Shown here piece by piece: positions 11,768-23,206 of a stretch of DNA of 64,000 bases; within the stretch, counting starts at the first letter, position 1, and every line of letters begins with the position of its first letter. The notes beneath the pieces are model-generated. The model was not told the DNA's origin and searched no databases. It saw only the letters and a list, made by a program, of their open reading frames with translations. The DNA lies in the NCBI RefSeq assembly GCF_037975245.1, contig NC_092577.1, positions 11,166,013 through 11,230,012 on the forward strand, given 5' to 3'. The position numbers and the translations under genes are program-made. The stretch comes from Apostichopus japonicus. Taxonomy: Eukaryota > Echinodermata > Holothuroidea > Aspidochirotida > Stichopodidae.

Positions 11768-14303
11768 AGTATGGAACGCGAAAAGGGCAACCGTATTTCG
11801 TTGCCTAAACTAAGTTTGTTTCGTTGCCTATACTAAGTTTGTTGCTGTCTAAACTAAAGCTGTTGCTGCTAGTTTACCATGTTTCTGTTGTTCGTTGATG
11901 TCTAAACTTACGTTGATGTCTAAAGTCACGTTGACGACTAAACGCGCCTTAATGTCTAAACTCACGTTGATTTATAAACCTTACGGTTGATGTCTAAACT
12001 CACATTGATGTCTAAAACTTTCGTTGCTAAGTTAACTTACGGTTGATGTCTAAACTCACGTTGATGTCTACACTTTCGTTGCTATCTAAAGTTCCGTTGT
12101 GAACACATTGTGAACGAACATCATTCTTTCTTTTCAAAAAAATTATAACAATCAACCGCAATTTGCTTCCGTGCAGTGCTAACAACATATCTATTACAGA
12201 GATTTTATGCTAAATACAGCCAATGATGTTTTCTCAAATTCCCGAGATTTGTTTGGTTAATAGTCCCTTACCCATTGTCTGCAAACATGCTTAAATCTTC
12301 AGTGCTCAATGAACGCAAAGTATGTAAATATCCTTAACAACCTGATTTGTCGAACAAAATCACGTTGTTAACGATATTTACATGATAGTTGATACAACTC
12401 CGAGGACTTTATTTACATTTATATTGTTAATGTCGTATTTGAATAATTGTTTTATCACAGAAAGTTATGAGTTGAGACAATCTATGAATTTTGCGGGAAG
12501 CTACCACAACATCTCTGATACTAAAAAGAACTTTAAATCTCACAGTATGTTATGTTCTCTCCCTTTTGAGAGTTGATAATGTAAAATGTGCATTTATACC
12601 ACAGTTATTTCTTCGTTGCAAACTTGCGTAAAGTTTTGTGGTCCCTTTGACCACGTGCTTCAAGTCATGATTCTGGTGCAACACTAATTCGTGTGCATAA
12701 ACTACTGCAGTCATACATCGTCAAAAGTAGTCATTGAAGTTTCGACATTGCGTAAAAATGTTATTTAAATACTATAATTTTCGTGGAGTCGGTTGTTTCC
12801 AAATACTGAAAAGCATCCAGGGTAAATGTTGGATCAGTTGCTCTATGGTTGGATGTAGTCTGCGCTTCGTGAGTAACAAGAGGGGCACAGTATTGAAGTA
12901 CGTAGGCAATATGACTCACAGAACTACTTTACTAAACCCGCCAAGCAAGTTCATTCGTAACACCAATCCAGTTAGGAGTTTCGATTTGCGAAAGGGATTG
13001 TGTTGTAAATGGAATATACACAAACCTCGCCGAGCATTGTTAAGAATTTTAGACCAAAAAACCCGCTAACATGTTATGCAAGAAACGCATCATCCAAGAT
13101 ACACTCGAGTTTTGACTAAGGCTATGTGTTGTAGGTAAGGTGATATGATCTTTTCTCCACAAATTTTCAGGATATGCGCATGTGCAGTTGAAACTCCGAA
13201 GTTTGAACAGGCCTAATACAAATTGCGTGGAATTTAGCGAGATATGCTCACTACATTTGCGGGGATATTTGAAGAGTTGGGGTAGCTGGTGAAATCGCTG
13301 CAGGTCAAAGGATCGAGGTACTATATACGGAGTTGGAGAGGAGGAAAGAGTGGCAGGGTAGGCGAAATGAAGGTCGGACGGCCGCCCTTGTAAAACAGCG
13401 AAGCTAGGGCACTGGATGGCATCCGCCATATATATATATATATATTGTGTAGAGCATTCACAAAGTTCAGGCAGTGATAAGATCGCATATTCTCAACTAT
13501 AAACACTAGTAAAAGTATAGGTCATATAATAAACGCAATTGGTGCTCGATCGGGACGAAAACATTTGTCTTTAGTAATATTACTGCCATTCGTTTTACTT
13601 GATTGCCGACCTTCACAACATATCCAGACATCATGTAATGGTTCAATAATTCAATTTTAAGTACAGTATTTTAGGCTGGCATTTTGTCTCGACACTCGAC
13701 GTTGTACTTGATTTCCGACATTTACAGCGTATATGCATAGCCTATAAGTATAACATTATAACATTTTAAAAGTTGTTTACCGTGCAGCCTCCTATTCGTA
13801 TGAGTTGTACTAACGCACATGTTATCTGATAGGCTGGCTGTGGGAGATACGGTAGCTTATAAAACAAGGTTTCCACAAGTTTGCGTTTGGTGACTCCAAA
13901 TGGACTTGGACCTCCAATACCCCTATTGTTTTTGGTGCAGGTGTGTATAGCCACGTACAGTAGACTGACCTGTGTTTATTTAATGTATCAAAATGGTGGT
14001 TCGGGCCATTTCTATAGTAACAGCTAGTTCTGGTTATACTAACACCTTTCTAGTGTACTGAAGTCATCGAAACCTCAATGCATTTTGCATTCTGGTTTAT
14101 ATTACGCGGTTGAGCAATTTTTGAACAGCGCCGATAGCAACAACGTAAGTTTAGACAACGACGTATGTTTAGACAACGGAAGTTAAAATAACAACGTGAG
14201 TTTGAGCAACAACGTGGTAAAACAGCAGCAACAACTTTAGTTTAGACTGCAACAAACTTAGTTTAGACAACGAAATATGGTTGCCCTATTCGCTTTCCAT
14301 ACT
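11768..14303. mobile_element. Foldback-type element with long, internally repetitive inverted arms
   Basis: The left end (11768-11792, starting AGTATGGAACGCG) and right end (14279-14303, ending TTCCATACT) are inverted matches at 23 of 25 bases. Inside, the left arm (to about 12110) is built from units like CGTTGATGTCTAAACTCA. The right arm (about 14115-14303) carries the same words in reverse (GTTTAGACAACG, AACAACGTGAGTTT). Long inverted repeats made of short tandem units characterise foldback elements, including the TU elements described in sea urchin. The central 2 kb shows no transposase, so the copy is non-autonomous. Only a 2-bp GA match is seen outside the ends. Confidence 0.65.
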
Positions 14304-14699
14304 GAAGCACTCCTTGCCAAAATTTTGGCTGGCTGCCTACATACCTCAGGCTCAATGACTTCTAAGAATCGGCAAGTGCTGATTGGCTATAGGGCTCTCA
14401 TGCTTACAGTTCAACAGTTAATAACAACTCCCGGTCCTGCTTTAATTCCACTAACAGTCTCTGCAGAGCTTAACCACAAATGTAAACAAACACTGCAGAG
14501 ACTGGGAGACAAATTGAAGGAGCTTTGGCAAAGGTGAAGGCTCTGATTTTTTAAACAATGGGGATTAATTGTAGTTAATTAACTTTTGACCAAAAATTAT
14601 TAGGCATCATCTTATTAATACACAATCCAGCAATCATCGGTTCAACTTTGAATATTATCCATCAAAATCTTGAGGAGATTGAGATATTTGAAAATATTA

Positions 14700-15110
14700 C
14701 AAAGAATGACCCCTGATGACCCCCTAAATGACATTTGACCTCAATTTTCCGAACACCCCGCATAACCCTCATCCCGAGGAACGTTGTGACCAAGTTTCAT
14801 TGTAACAGGCCATACACTGTACGAACAGGAGCAATTTGAAAATATATGGCGGCGGCCCGGGCCACAAAAGACCCCTAGTTGATCTTTGATATCAAATTCA
14901 TGAACACCCTGAAGGTAAAACTTACATAGTACTATCGTGACAAACCCTCGACATTGTACCATGGAATCTGTAGGAGAAGAAGCATTTTGCGTATTTCCAC
15001 AAAATGGCCCATTACGGCCCACAGGTGACCATTGACCCAAAATTTCGGACCATCTCTGATGGCCCTATACCCAATGGTCCTTGTGTCCAAGTTTCATGAA
15101 ATTCCATTAA
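14700..15110 (+). repeat. Three tandem units of about 148 bp, GACCCC...GACC class
   Basis: Related segments start at about 14719, 14868 and 15015. Each has a GACCCCTnnnTGAnCnTTGA-like core followed by TTTTCCGAACACC-type sequence, and two carry ACCAAGTTTCAT or TCCAAGTTTCAT. The period and wording resemble the array at 17340-17935. Confidence 0.5.
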
Positions 15111-15319
15111 ATACTGTGTGAGTGGGAGCGGTTTTACCAATTGTTGACGGATAGAGTGATATAGTGATAGACGCCGCACTGTAACAATAGCTCACACCAG
15201 CATGCTGGTATGAGCTAAAAATGGAGTTGTCGGTGTAAGGGGTAGGCTGAGGCGCACGTCCCCTCTGTAATCTTCGATCTGTCACTGGCTACCCTGTGTA
15301 TATAATAGGGATCAGCGCT

Positions 15320-15495
15320 GTAATTATGACTGTTCCTCTTTCTCTTCCCGAGGTCTTGGCGTTTATCTTTTACTTCCTCCTTTTCTCCTTTTTCTCTCTT
15401 TCTTCTTTTTCTTTTCCCTTCCTTCCTCTCCTCCTTTTCTTTTTTCTCCCTCTTTTTCCCTTTTTCCTTCTCTTTTTTTCTCTCCTCTTTTCCTT
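15320..15495 (+). repeat. Polypyrimidine tract
   Basis: About 170 bp of almost pure C/T on the plus strand (TTCCTCC, TTTTCTCC, CTTTCC words), ending in a G/C-rich palindrome at 15500-15515. Open frames across it on both strands reflect low complexity, not genes. Confidence 0.85.
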
Positions 15496-15540
15496 ACCCG
15501 GGGGGCGCGCGCCCCCAACACCCCCCTGGATACGCGCCTG

Positions 15541-15635
15541 ATAATATATAACAGAATATAACAGAATATATTGCAGAATATAACAGAATATATACCAAAA
15601 TATAACAGAATATCTTACAGAATATAACATTTTCA
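15541..15635 (+). repeat. AGAATATAAC tandem tract
   Basis: Repeated ACAGAATATA and AATATAACAG units. The tract continues the one that ends at 10148, as if both were once contiguous. Confidence 0.7.
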
Positions 15636-15794
15636 AACTGAAGTGAACCTTTAACACGTAGACGATACGTGAACATTTCCATACAATCGGTAAATAGGCG
15701 TAAGAGAAACAACTCTTGACTGGTTAAGCAGCTATATACGGTATCAAATAGATAACAATATATATCATATATCAGCCCCAAATCCGAACACGCT

Positions 15795-17232
15795 GACACC
15801 AGTTGTGCTGTTCCGCAGGGCTCAATATTAGGACCACTGTTATTAATTATACATGTCAATGACATTTACCAATTGTCATAAATTGCTACTACTATTTTGT
15901 TTGCCGATGATACCTCTATTTTCTTCAAGTTGGAAAACGCACATAGAATGTTGTCTCTACTGAGTTAAATACATTTTCTGACTGGTTTGCTGCTAATAAG
16001 TTATCACTTAATGTAGACAAAACCCACTTCTTATCTAGCCTATTTCGCTCCACTGCAGAAGGAAGGCCTCTTCACCAATTTCCCAATTAACTCTGTACTG
16101 AGCTGTTCTCTTCCATGTGACCCCACCATATTCTCTTATGCCATCCATCCATCTCCTACTCTGCCTACCTCTGCCTCTAACGTAACCCCTTGGTGTCCAA
16201 TTTGTCAATTTATGTGTCCATCTCTTATCCTGAAATCTAGCTAAATGCCCTGCCCATCTCCACTTCTTTTGCTTTATGACTTGGATAATATCCAAAACGC
16301 ATGTACTGTTTTAAAAGTCCTGGTTTCTGGCTTTATCCTTTCTTGTTACACCCCTCATAAGACAAAACTCACTATATAGGATAAAATGAAAGAAGAACAC
16401 ATTATTGGAATAATGATGTATTAATGGACGGTAAACAAATTAAGGAAGTATCAACTACTAAATTTCTAGGGATTACTATTGATAGTAGACTTTCATGGAG
16501 TGACCATATTACAAAAAGTTGCTCCAGCGTCGTAAGAGGTATTGGAATTTTAGCATAGCTAAAATATTTCCTCCCCCAGAATATACTAAGAATGCTTTAT
16601 CAAACTTAAATAGCACTGCATTTATGATACTGCTTGATTATTTGGTCTTGTACAAACAGTTCACCTTTAAGCCACTACAAAAGTGTGCAATACGTCATAT
16701 ATCTCACACAGCATCGTGTGAACATACTACCCACTAGCCCATTTTTTGTAAGAACTCGATTTATTGAGATTAAATGATATCATAAAAGTTAATTTGCGAC
16801 ATTTACATACAAGGTTTGGAATGGTTTATTACCAAACAGTTTTTTAAATAGCAACCGAGAGTTCCATAATCATAATGCAAGAACGGCTAGCAACGCACAT
16901 TATAACTTGTATTATGCACGCAGTGTTATGCTCAGCATAATATACCGTGCAATGTAAACATGGAACTCACTATCAAATGCTTTCAAAACTTAGAAATCAA
17001 GCTCCATACTTAGAAAATGCCTTATCAAAGAACTTATTATTCCTTATTTACTATTAATTAGTGGTAACTGAAACATTTACATATTATTATCATTATTTTC
17101 ACTTTTTTTCTTTCTTCTCACTGGGAGTAGCCTATTCTGTGTTGTTAAACCAGTATAGGCTTTTCAGAAGACTTCTCTATACATTGCAAATATTAACGTG
17201 ATAAAAACAAATACATAAACAAACAAACAAAC
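15795..17232 (+). pseudogene. Decayed LINE reverse transcriptase (plus strand), interrupted
   Basis: Frames read in order give RT signatures of the CR1/L2/Jockey type. VPQGSILGPLL starts at about 15810 and FADDT, the catalytic motif, lies near 15900. After an unrelated block at 16035-16295 comes the thumb-region phrase KFLGITIDSRLSW near 16460. Stops and shifts are frequent, for example a TAA near 15878. The end near 17205-17232 is an AAACA-repeat tail typical of LINE 3' ends. This is a 5'-truncated, dead element. Confidence 0.75.
16035..16295 (-). pseudogene. Fragment of a second LINE (C-terminal end of an endonuclease/RT protein), minus strand
   Basis: The minus strand encodes WRWAGHLARFQDKRWT and GRGRQSRRWMDGI, the tryptophan- and arginine-rich region that follows the RT domain in many retrotransposon polyproteins (RTE- or Jockey-like). 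About 86 aa are open, with no RT core. It lies inside and opposite to the plus-strand LINE relic, so it probably inserted there. Confidence 0.65.
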
Positions 17233-17339
17233 AGACTATGAGCCAGAATGCAAAATGCATTGTGTTTTCGATGATGTAACATGAGAAGTGCTCTTCATAA
17301 ATCTGACGTAATTTATAGTGAGGGTGTACATATTTACAA

Positions 17340-17935
17340 GGGTTTCACGATTTGACCTCTGATGACCCCAAATGACCTTTAACCTCCACCAAATACAATA
17401 TGCTTCTTTAACTAAATGTGGTACTTCTACACACTAAATTAGTGGTCGGCCCAAGCCTTTCTTCTTGAGATGTCGTGTTTAAAAGGTTTACATAATTTGA
17501 CCCCGGGTGAGTCCAAATGACGTCTGCCCTCCACCAAAAACAATAGGTTTCTTTTATACAATGTGTTACTCCTACACCACAAATATGAGGTCTGCCGATG
17601 ATTCCCTTCTTGAGATATCGTGTGACCAAGGTTTTCACAATTTGACACCTGGTGACCCCAAATGACCTTCGACCTCCACCAAAAACAATATACTATTTGT
17701 ACTTAATGTGGTACTTCTACATATTAAATATGAATTTGGTCTGATCTTTTCTTCTTGAGATATCGTATTTACAAGGTTTATATAATTTGACCCATGGTGA
17801 TCCCAAATGACTTTGACCTCCACCAAAAACAATAGGCTTCTTGTACTTAATTTGGTACCTTTACTCACTAAATATGAAATTGGTCTGATCTTCTTTTCTT
17901 GAGATATCGTGTTTACAAGCTGGGTGTCACAAACG
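17340..17935 (+). repeat. Four tandem units of about 146 bp
   Basis: The core TTTGACnnCnGGTGAnnCCAAATGAC recurs at about 17351, 17497, 17641 and 17787, followed each time by CTCCACCAAAAACAATA and CTTGAGATATCGT. The last unit runs into a CACACA microsatellite. Open frames of the minus strand here follow the repeat period and are not genes. Confidence 0.85.
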
Positions 17936-17972
17936 CACACACACATACACACAAACGCACACACATACGCCA
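17932..17972 (+). repeat. (CA)n-type microsatellite
   Basis: Irregular CACACACATACACACAAACG run of about 40 bp at the end of the 146-bp array. Confidence 0.9.
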
Positions 17973-18908
17973 TGGAGTAAACAATAAACAAATATCTTCA
18001 CTCTTATACGTTTTACTGTACGACAATTAAAACAGAGCAGTTCCTTGTCACAGCAAGATGATACTATAATTAAACACATTATTAAGAACCAGAATGTGTT
18101 GGCTGAAGTAATATAGGTATGTCCGAAGAATATTTTAGAGTTGCTTGATTCTAAATCAGCGCATTTTTCGAAGAAAACAACAAATTTATGTTGTGATAAA
18201 CGAAATTTAAATAAATGCATTTTTAAACACTGTCTGTCTCCTGCAGTCTCCCGAAATAATAACACAATCGCGACGCGGGTCAACCAAATACAAAATCGTG
18301 AAATATAGTTGCTTCTTTGGGTTACTTCCGGGGCAGGTTCACTCTGTTGGGCGACGTCTCTGGGGTAGGTTAGCTCAATGGACGGCTCTAGACTAGCTTG
18401 TTCTTTCTCTCCCTGGTATCTGGGGTCCATTGACCTATCAGCTGTCAATTACGATACTAAATAATTACCAGACATATTACTTAACCTCGAATCTAAACTT
18501 ATAAATGGGTCTCATCAGTGTCCTTAAACAAACTTGAAGATACACATCCATCACCAAGAATATTCCTACCAAAACAAAATAGCTATTAAGCTGTATATTT
18601 CTCCCACAGTTCTCAAAAGTGATAGAGGCTTGGAGCCAGCACATGTATTCCTAGGAAACAAGGACCACACAAAACAATTACTTTGTTTGAAAAACACAAA
18701 GGTCACACAGGCAACCTTGAAACTTTAGGGAACTCCTCAGTCTACGAAAGTAAGTTACTCATTGTCAAGTGAATAAAACAAACTAAGAAATGGTAAGAAA
18801 AAGATCAAATGACTAAAAAAATTGGAACATGAAAGAAAATGATGAACATAAACAACAACAAAACATTAACCAGGCTATGCTTTGGTTACAAAAACAATCC
18901 TTTCTGAG

Positions 18909-19115
18909 TTATATGACTTCCTCGTCACAAACAACATGACCAACACCCAAATCCAGAAAGAAGTAGTCTTCCTCTATGATGTGTAAACAGAATGTCTTGG
19001 GCAATAGCATTTTAATCCTTTCATCACATCTCTGTTCAGCAGCTTCTTTGAGCCGTTCTTCAGCATCTCGTGTCAGACACTGAGACAGCTGTTCTGTCTG
19101 CCCGCTACCACATCT
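18909..19115 (-). CDS. Unrecognised C-terminal coding block
   Basis: The minus strand has a 68-codon open block ending in TAA at 18909-18911. Its composition is protein-like: a charged, helix-prone part (TRDAEERLKEAAEQRCDERI) followed by EEDYFFLDLGVGHVVCDEEVI in two short runs. An in-frame TGA at 19116-19118 precedes it, so it would need a splice acceptor near its start (AG candidates at about 19098-19112) or it is a relic. I do not recognise the family. No partner exon could be assigned upstream on the minus strand. Confidence 0.35.
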   Translation of the reverse strand, partial: RCGSGQTEQLSQCLTRDAEERLKEAAEQRCDERIKMLLPKTFCLHIIEEDYFFLDLGVGHVVCDEEVI

Positions 19116-19118
19116 TCA

Positions 19119-20600
19119 GGCTTTCAGAAACTTGAGCCCTGATTTTCCACAAGTTTTTGTTGTGCCAGTGAAATATCTGGAGAGGAAGCACCGCAAATAT
19201 CCTTTTCTTTGGCGCCGATGGGCCTGCACTTTGATCTGCAACAAATCGAAACCAAATTTGTTCGGTTTATACAGTATTTTAAATTTCCTGTCGATCACAC
19301 TATGGTTCACATTAATTGTCTACACTGGAACTCAACTGACTAATAAGCCATTTGATATTCCATTTATTTCAGTGTAAGCCTGGAGCCATGTTCTTGGTAT
19401 AGCATAGTTACAAACACACACACAACAAAGGTTGGAGGACAAATGCAATCCTACTTTACATGATTTTCCATCCTAAAAGAAGGCCTTACCATACTTGCAT
19501 CAACATAAAATAAAATAAAACAAGAGAGATGCTTTGATATCAAATATTTTATTCCAAATTTTTAAAGAGTTGTAACAAGACTAGGTGCTACTAAATCGAG
19601 TGCCATACTGACGCTAAATAGCTGGAAATATACAAATGCCAACTCGCTTTGTTAGGTGTACAAAATGCACGAAGGGATCTGAGACTAGGCAATATTGTAG
19701 CATTGCATATGGCCTATATACTTAGAGGCCTATATATAAGCTGCATTACACGCTACATTTGTTTGTGTGTTCGCCAGTACTACCAGCAGCCATAGACACA
19801 TGCTTTGGGCTTAGGTAGGCCATGTTTTAAAAAAAAATACTCCAAGACTCGAGGCTAGACCAAAGGCCTAGGCTTTTATGCCGACATTGCACATTGATAA
19901 GCCTAACGTTAGTCTGCCCATCGATCCTACACTGGTGTTGATTTCATTTCTTTGTTTCATGACAACAACAAAAACCATGAAATAAATGGTATCATAACAT
20001 AACAGATACCAGTATAAAGTAGCTGTCGATCTATCCTTCATGGGTGCTACGTAAATCACTTCTAGTCTTAGGCAAACTAGTAGTAGCATGGTATTGAAGA
20101 GCCTTGTCCTAAATTGTCATAGTTGGCATTCCTTTCACTTGAGGAAGTTATGTATACTTTCTTGTCATATATAGTGATGCTCTAAAATGAGTATTAGTAA
20201 CATGCCTAGAATTACCTTCATCGTTTGTGTATTGAATCATGGAAGCAACGTCTAGGCATATAGTCGATCTGTTGGTGAATCTTGATTACAGGAATCATGG
20301 GCGACGATCGGGGGGTTGGGGGGGGGGGACATATCCCCAAATATTTTAGGTGGGGGATTTAGTATGTAATATCCCCCCAATATTTGGTGGCATATTTTGT
20401 TGTTGTGGCTATAAATAGAAAATAATGCCTGAGATTATTTATCCAAAACGTATTTGGCGGTGGCTAAAACTTCATCCAACACATGCTGCAGAAGGTAAAT
20501 GACTCTTCGTGGTCGTTTCTGTGACCTGTGACCGTATAGCATGTAGTCACTCATGATTAATATAATAATGTCTGTACATTTCTTGTGTATGAGTGTAGGT
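19119..20600. other. Intergenic, nothing recognisable
   Basis: No convincing coding block or repeat, apart from a G-run at about 20312-20328 beside a short CCCCAAATATT / AATATTTGG-like inverted motif (20335-20395). Confidence 0.5.
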
Positions 20601-21236
20601 GCGTAGCCAAGGGGGGGGGGGCGAAGTGGGAAACGCGGCGAGCATATTTTTGTATTTTTTTTATGGTATCGAAGTTTTATAGTAGCTGTTATAAGAGGTT
20701 TTCATATTTGTACACCAATAAATTAACTGTGTCTGAATTTTCAAAAAGTCCCTGACCAACATTCTTCATCATACTTCCCTCTACTCGTGCAATTTTGACA
20801 AGTCTGTTAACTTAAGGTTGAAGGTTTTTTCTATTATTGTCCATGGATGAAATTTTGTGCAACATTATGGGTATGTTTTGAAGTGAATTATTTTTCAAAT
20901 TCTGACAAATAATGGGCTTAAAACCTTGAAAAGTGGGGCTGGCGGGTATCGTGGGCCGTCACGTAGAATTACCTACAAAAGCAATGGTCCATAGGAGATG
21001 CGATGAGGTCGAACATGATGTGTGACTGGTGAAAATCTTCAAAAAGGTTACGGTATTTGAAAAAACCAAATATTGGGGAAAACTTGGTTCTCAGACAAAA
21101 GTGTACATCTGGTTGGTCATTTTCAAGCCCGAGAATTGACATTCCCGGTCATCGGGGGGGGGGGGGTGGGGTCTATCAAAACCAGAAATTTTCTTGTACG
21201 CTGCTCGCCAACCAATGGTAGCGCTCCACTTTGATT
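20601..21236 (-). repeat. Dispersed repeat R10, inverted copy
   Basis: Reverse complement of 10165-10830 over most of its length, with similar indels and homopolymer length changes. Its outer end carries a GTAGCCAAGGGGG motif at about 20605-20620, typical of transposon ends in this window. It lacks about the first 45 bp of the 10-kb copy. Confidence 0.7.
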
Positions 21237-21289
21237 GTAATATAAGTATATATATACATACATCCCGAAAGTTCACTTCCAAGTACACG

Positions 21290-22260
21290 GGAAAAAGACA
21301 CGCATTTAAGTTATCGTAAGCACAGTCCTTGGATGTTTACGTCTTGCTTACGGTCACCTTAAACATCGGAAACCCGTACATTTTGGAACAACGCGTTTAC
21401 GATGTGTTTACGCATCCGTAAACATTGTAAACACGGAACAACAGATTTCCGTTACGTTTATGACAACTTACATATCGGAAGTTAATAATTACTTTCGTAT
21501 TTATTAAAACTTATTTCTTCTACACGTTTACGTTGACCTTAATCTCGCCACGAAGAAATTTACGACAGGATTACGATTATCTTACACATCGGAAACTCGG
21601 AGCATAGATTCAACGCGTTTACAACAAACTTACGCCAAACTTAAGCATGACGTTAACGTTGATTGTTCCATGAAATAAAACACTGGACACAATTCTCATG
21701 TCAATCTTTCCGATAATGATATTACCCTGTGACTGCATCTCATGAATAAATTTCAACATTTACGTTGGCTGAAACGAGTGCATTTAAAAATTTACTGTAT
21801 ATTTACAATTAACTTACAAATACCCAAATACGTTCATTTCAGCGTTTACGTATTGATTACGAAATCCTTAAACGTCAAGTTTAAGTTATTTTCGTTCACC
21901 TGAAACAGGCACAGTACGGCATGTTTAGGATATACACGTCGGAAATTCCGAAGCATGCACACCACGGGATTACAGCATGATTACACCAACTTACGCATTG
22001 CGTTTACGTTGAATGTAATCTCCACTGAATTCGGAATTTACGGGAAGATTAAGATTCACTTATGCGTCGGAAATTCCAGAGCATACACATACCACGAGTG
22101 TCAGTACAGCATGATTACATCAACATCGCTTACGTTGACTCAATAAAGATTCGGAATTTAAGAGATGATTAATATTAACTTAAGCGTCGGAAATTTCAAA
22201 AAATACACAGAACGTGATTACGGTATGATTACAACGCCAATATACGTCACATTTAATTTA
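21290..22260. repeat. GTTTACG-rich tract with diverged units of about 120-150 bp
   Basis: The words CGTTTACG, TTTACGTTGA and CGTAAAC recur dozens of times. Longer units are visible from about 21880: TCGGAAATT, then GCATnCACA, then a GATTACAGCATGATTACA-like segment, then TTTACGTTGA, repeated at about 21935, 22068 and 22188. No protein is encoded. A second tract with the same vocabulary lies at 35630-36240. Confidence 0.6.
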
Positions 22261-22329
22261 TACCGACGGGTAATTTTTACCGAGACAATCATCTGCCTAT
22301 TCGGTTCATTATATGTTCGTCTGTAATTA

Positions 22330-22560
22330 TAGCATGCTAAAGTACTTGCTAGAAGTTTTCAAAAAGGGAAGTTTTTAACTCTTCCAAAGTGTTCTCTTGA
22401 AATTCTAGTAAATGGAAATACAAGATGACTGAATGTCCAGTGAGGTAAATTTCCTTCAGGGTGCACGTGGTAATATAAAAAAGTTAAAGGATTTGACCAA
22501 AGATGACCATATTTGAATATCTGATATTGTTCTAATACAGCATATATCTTTCAATGTGAA
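22330..22560 (-). repeat. Dispersed repeat R22, minus-oriented copy
   Basis: Shares AAGATGACTGAATGTCCAGTGAGG and GACCATATTTGAATATCTG-like phrases (split here) with 23960-24170, and in reverse with 25040-25240 and 28050-28260. It forms the outer arm of the inverted-repeat complex across 22.3-28.3 kb. Confidence 0.6.
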
Positions 22561-22626
22561 TGTGCATGGCTTGCACATACATACAACCATATGTACCTCA
22601 CAATGTATTTCTCATACTTTGTTCAG

Positions 22627-22629
<3 letters not shown>

Positions 22630-22695
<66 letters not shown>
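22630..22695. repeat. (TA)n microsatellite
   Basis: About 64 bp of uninterrupted TA dinucleotide. The open frame over it is an artefact. Confidence 0.95.
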
Positions 22696-22698
<3 letters not shown>

Positions 22699-22699
22699 G

Positions 22700-23200
22700 C
22701 CGTCAAACCAACAAAACTCCTCAAGCTAATTCTATGAGAGTGTCAGCAAATTTCCTCGTGGTTGCTCATTTTGGTAAGTTACGTAATTCACGTTGCGGGT
22801 CCTCGATCATAATACCTCAACAAACAGCTCACCATCACAAAGAATTAAGTTTGGCGCTATGGCATGGCTGATCGATATTCTTATCCCTACCGCTGGAATC
22901 ATGAGAAAACAGATGAGAAGACACATACACGGGTCTCCTCATCTGTCTGTCTAACTTTTTTATGTATAATTATTTATGTGTTAAAGTAAGTTGGCCTGAC
23001 GTTTTTTATTATTTATTATTATTATTATTTATGTCCGATTAGTATGGTACGTGTTTGGTTTATCTGCTTCTTGATGCATATGCAGATACAACAATGAAAA
23101 TACACGATACGGCCTGCCTTATACTGTATCAAACAGAACAGTGCATGCAATTGGTTTGTTGTAGAGAATTTGTGAAACCGCAATGAACAACCCTCATCTG
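22700..23200. other. Intergenic, nothing recognisable
   Basis: No coding block or clear repeat; a short TTATTATTATT run lies at about 23007-23030. Confidence 0.5.
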
Positions 23201-23206
23201 TTGATC

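Larger units (their letters stand above)
10149..15540. mobile_element. Possible 5.4-kb inserted block with terminal inverted repeats
   Basis: The left end CAGGGGCGTATCCAGG (10149-10164) is the inverted match of CCTGGATACGCGCCTG (15525-15540), 15 of 16 bases. Both ends touch ATAAT, a candidate target duplication (10144-10148 and 15541-15545). Outside both ends lies the same low-complexity array of AGAATATA/ACAGAATATA units. The simplest reading is a DNA transposon, now filled with later insertions, that landed in that array. No transposase is visible inside. Two separate elements with similar ends would give the same picture. Confidence 0.45.

Noticed and set aside
12734-13069. 111-codon open frame in the foldback element, with MVGCSLRFVSNKRG slightly like a THAP zinc-finger start
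   Set aside because: Non-ATG start, the second Cys and the conserved Trp/Pro of THAP are missing, and the rest has no family character.
14277-14537. 86-codon ATG frame (MVALFAFHTEALLAKILAGC)
   Set aside because: It starts inside the foldback arm and crosses the element boundary; no family similarity.
15370-15657. Lys/Arg-rich minus-strand frame and Phe/Leu-rich plus-strand frame
   Set aside because: Both are translations of the polypyrimidine tract.
17927-18448. 173-codon minus-strand open frame (possible ATG near 18430, DPRYQGEKEQASLEPSIEL)
   Set aside because: It runs into the CA microsatellite, which gives a Cys-Val repeat end. The first 45 codons could be an exon but nothing supports a splice site.
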